NCBI GenBank assembly: GCA_002372015.1
Contig: DFIA01000092.1
Location: 47,187 to 111,186, forward strand
Direction of reading: 5' to 3'
DNA length: 64,000 nt
DNA from: Bacteroidales bacterium UBA3709
GTDB taxonomy: Bacteria; Bacteroidota; Bacteroidia; Bacteroidales; UBA932
Below are positions 63,789 through 64,000 of this stretch, one piece after another. The position numbers and the translations under genes were made by a program. The notes beneath the pieces are model-generated. The model worked only from the letters and a program-made list of their open reading frames with translations. It had not been told where the DNA came from and did not search any database. How positions within the stretch are numbered: position 1 is the stretch's first letter; each line of letters begins with the position of its first letter.

Positions 63789-64000
63789 ATGAACGGTCAA
63801 CAAACAAATTTTTTCAGCAAGCAAGTATTGCCCATGATGGCGTTGCTTGCCTTATGTGCGTTTGCTGTGCTTACGGGTTGTGCTCGTGAAGACGAGCCTG
63901 AGGGCAAGTATGGTCGTCATGGTGCTGTGTCTTTTGAGGCCTCGTCTTATAAATCATCCGTTGGCACCAAGTCTGTATCGGATGCTGATTCTGCCAATTC
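63789..64000 (+). CDS. lipoprotein, probably fimbrillin family, N-terminal part (runs off window)
   Basis: 70 complete codons are visible. The lipoprotein signal peptide ends in lipobox VLTGC (Cys31), followed by an acidic, Ser/Gly-rich region (AREDEPEGKYGRHGAVSFEA). The lipidated start plus a mature region with VSFEASSY and VGTKSV resembles FimA/Mfa1-type fimbrillins of Bacteroidales, which are exported as lipoproteins and proteolytically matured. Assignment is tentative without the rest. Codon use (CGT arginine, GGT, TCC, GCC) differs from the AGA/AGG-rich genes before it. Confidence 0.6.
   Translation, partial: MNGQQTNFFSKQVLPMMALLALCAFAVLTGCAREDEPEGKYGRHGAVSFEASSYKSSVGTKSVSDADSAN

Overview
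The window looks like a contiguous chromosomal piece of a Bacteroidota (order Bacteroidales) genome, AT-rich (about 40% GC by eye). Three things point there. Predicted promoters carry the Bacteroidota -7 element TAnnTTTG rather than a classical -10 box. Several families are typical of the phylum: an S46 dipeptidyl-peptidase, GldH, paired PspC-domain proteins, an LptE-type lipoprotein beside SecG, DUF3109, an EF-G paralog with altered GTPase motifs, and an ECF sigma factor followed by a small anti-sigma-like protein. Envelope biogenesis is Gram-negative (KdsB, LptE, Lgt, OmpA/TPR protein). I cannot name the genus. I found no rRNA, tRNA, CRISPR array, intact insertion sequence or prophage by eye.

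Layout. 1-7340: the 3' end of mutS, then ksgA and an FtsX/MacB-type permease on the minus strand, a 410-bp spacer with three 52-bp tandem repeats, a DUF4143 ATPase, and aspS-rnhB. 7341-15600: a possible 38-residue ORF, an Mrp-type ATPase, a DPP7-like peptidase, a short gene interrupted by an in-frame TGA, then fusA2, a LolD-like ATPase and trmN. 15064-20470: an ECF sigma/anti-sigma/Spy-like cassette behind a split transketolase, and lepA divergent to it. 20480-25400: an acyltransferase, then kdsB-OmpA/TPR-glycosyltransferase. 25500-28230: sigma-54 activator-lptE-TPR protein-secG, closed by a strong terminator. 28490-37120: pspC-padR-pspC, a LOG-family protein, a nitrilase, a DUF187 glycoside hydrolase and a large MscS channel. 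37100-46780: kbl, trxA, an outer-membrane barrel protein, a polyprenyl synthase, and the minus-strand run TPR-U32-holB-PSP1-gldH-trmB. 46900-53200: an M16 peptidase homologue without its metal site, DUF3109, DUF2007, membrane and coiled-coil proteins, hemW. 53200-62730: an unaccompanied sdhC, an acyl-ACP thioesterase, frr, pyrH, pgk, an RlmI-like methyltransferase, lgt, an SGNH hydrolase, miaA and smpB.

The last 1.27 kb is different in character. It has a promoter, a perfect hairpin, a run of ten G residues, a short terminator-like hairpin and ten copies of a degenerate 7-bp repeat. All of this lies in front of a lipoprotein gene of fimbrillin type that runs off the window and uses different codons from its neighbours. 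It is the best candidate for a variable surface-structure locus.

Most of the window is ordinary housekeeping. Two genes depart clearly from family expectation: the EF-G paralog and the M16 homologue, both lacking catalytic residues. Several conserved enzymes (KsgA, RNase HII, MiaA, Lgt, HemW, acyl-ACP thioesterase, RlmI-like methyltransferase) carry extra hydrophilic or alanine-rich loops, which looks like a lineage trait. Coordinates were read by hand, and chosen starts are stated where they differ from the longest frame.
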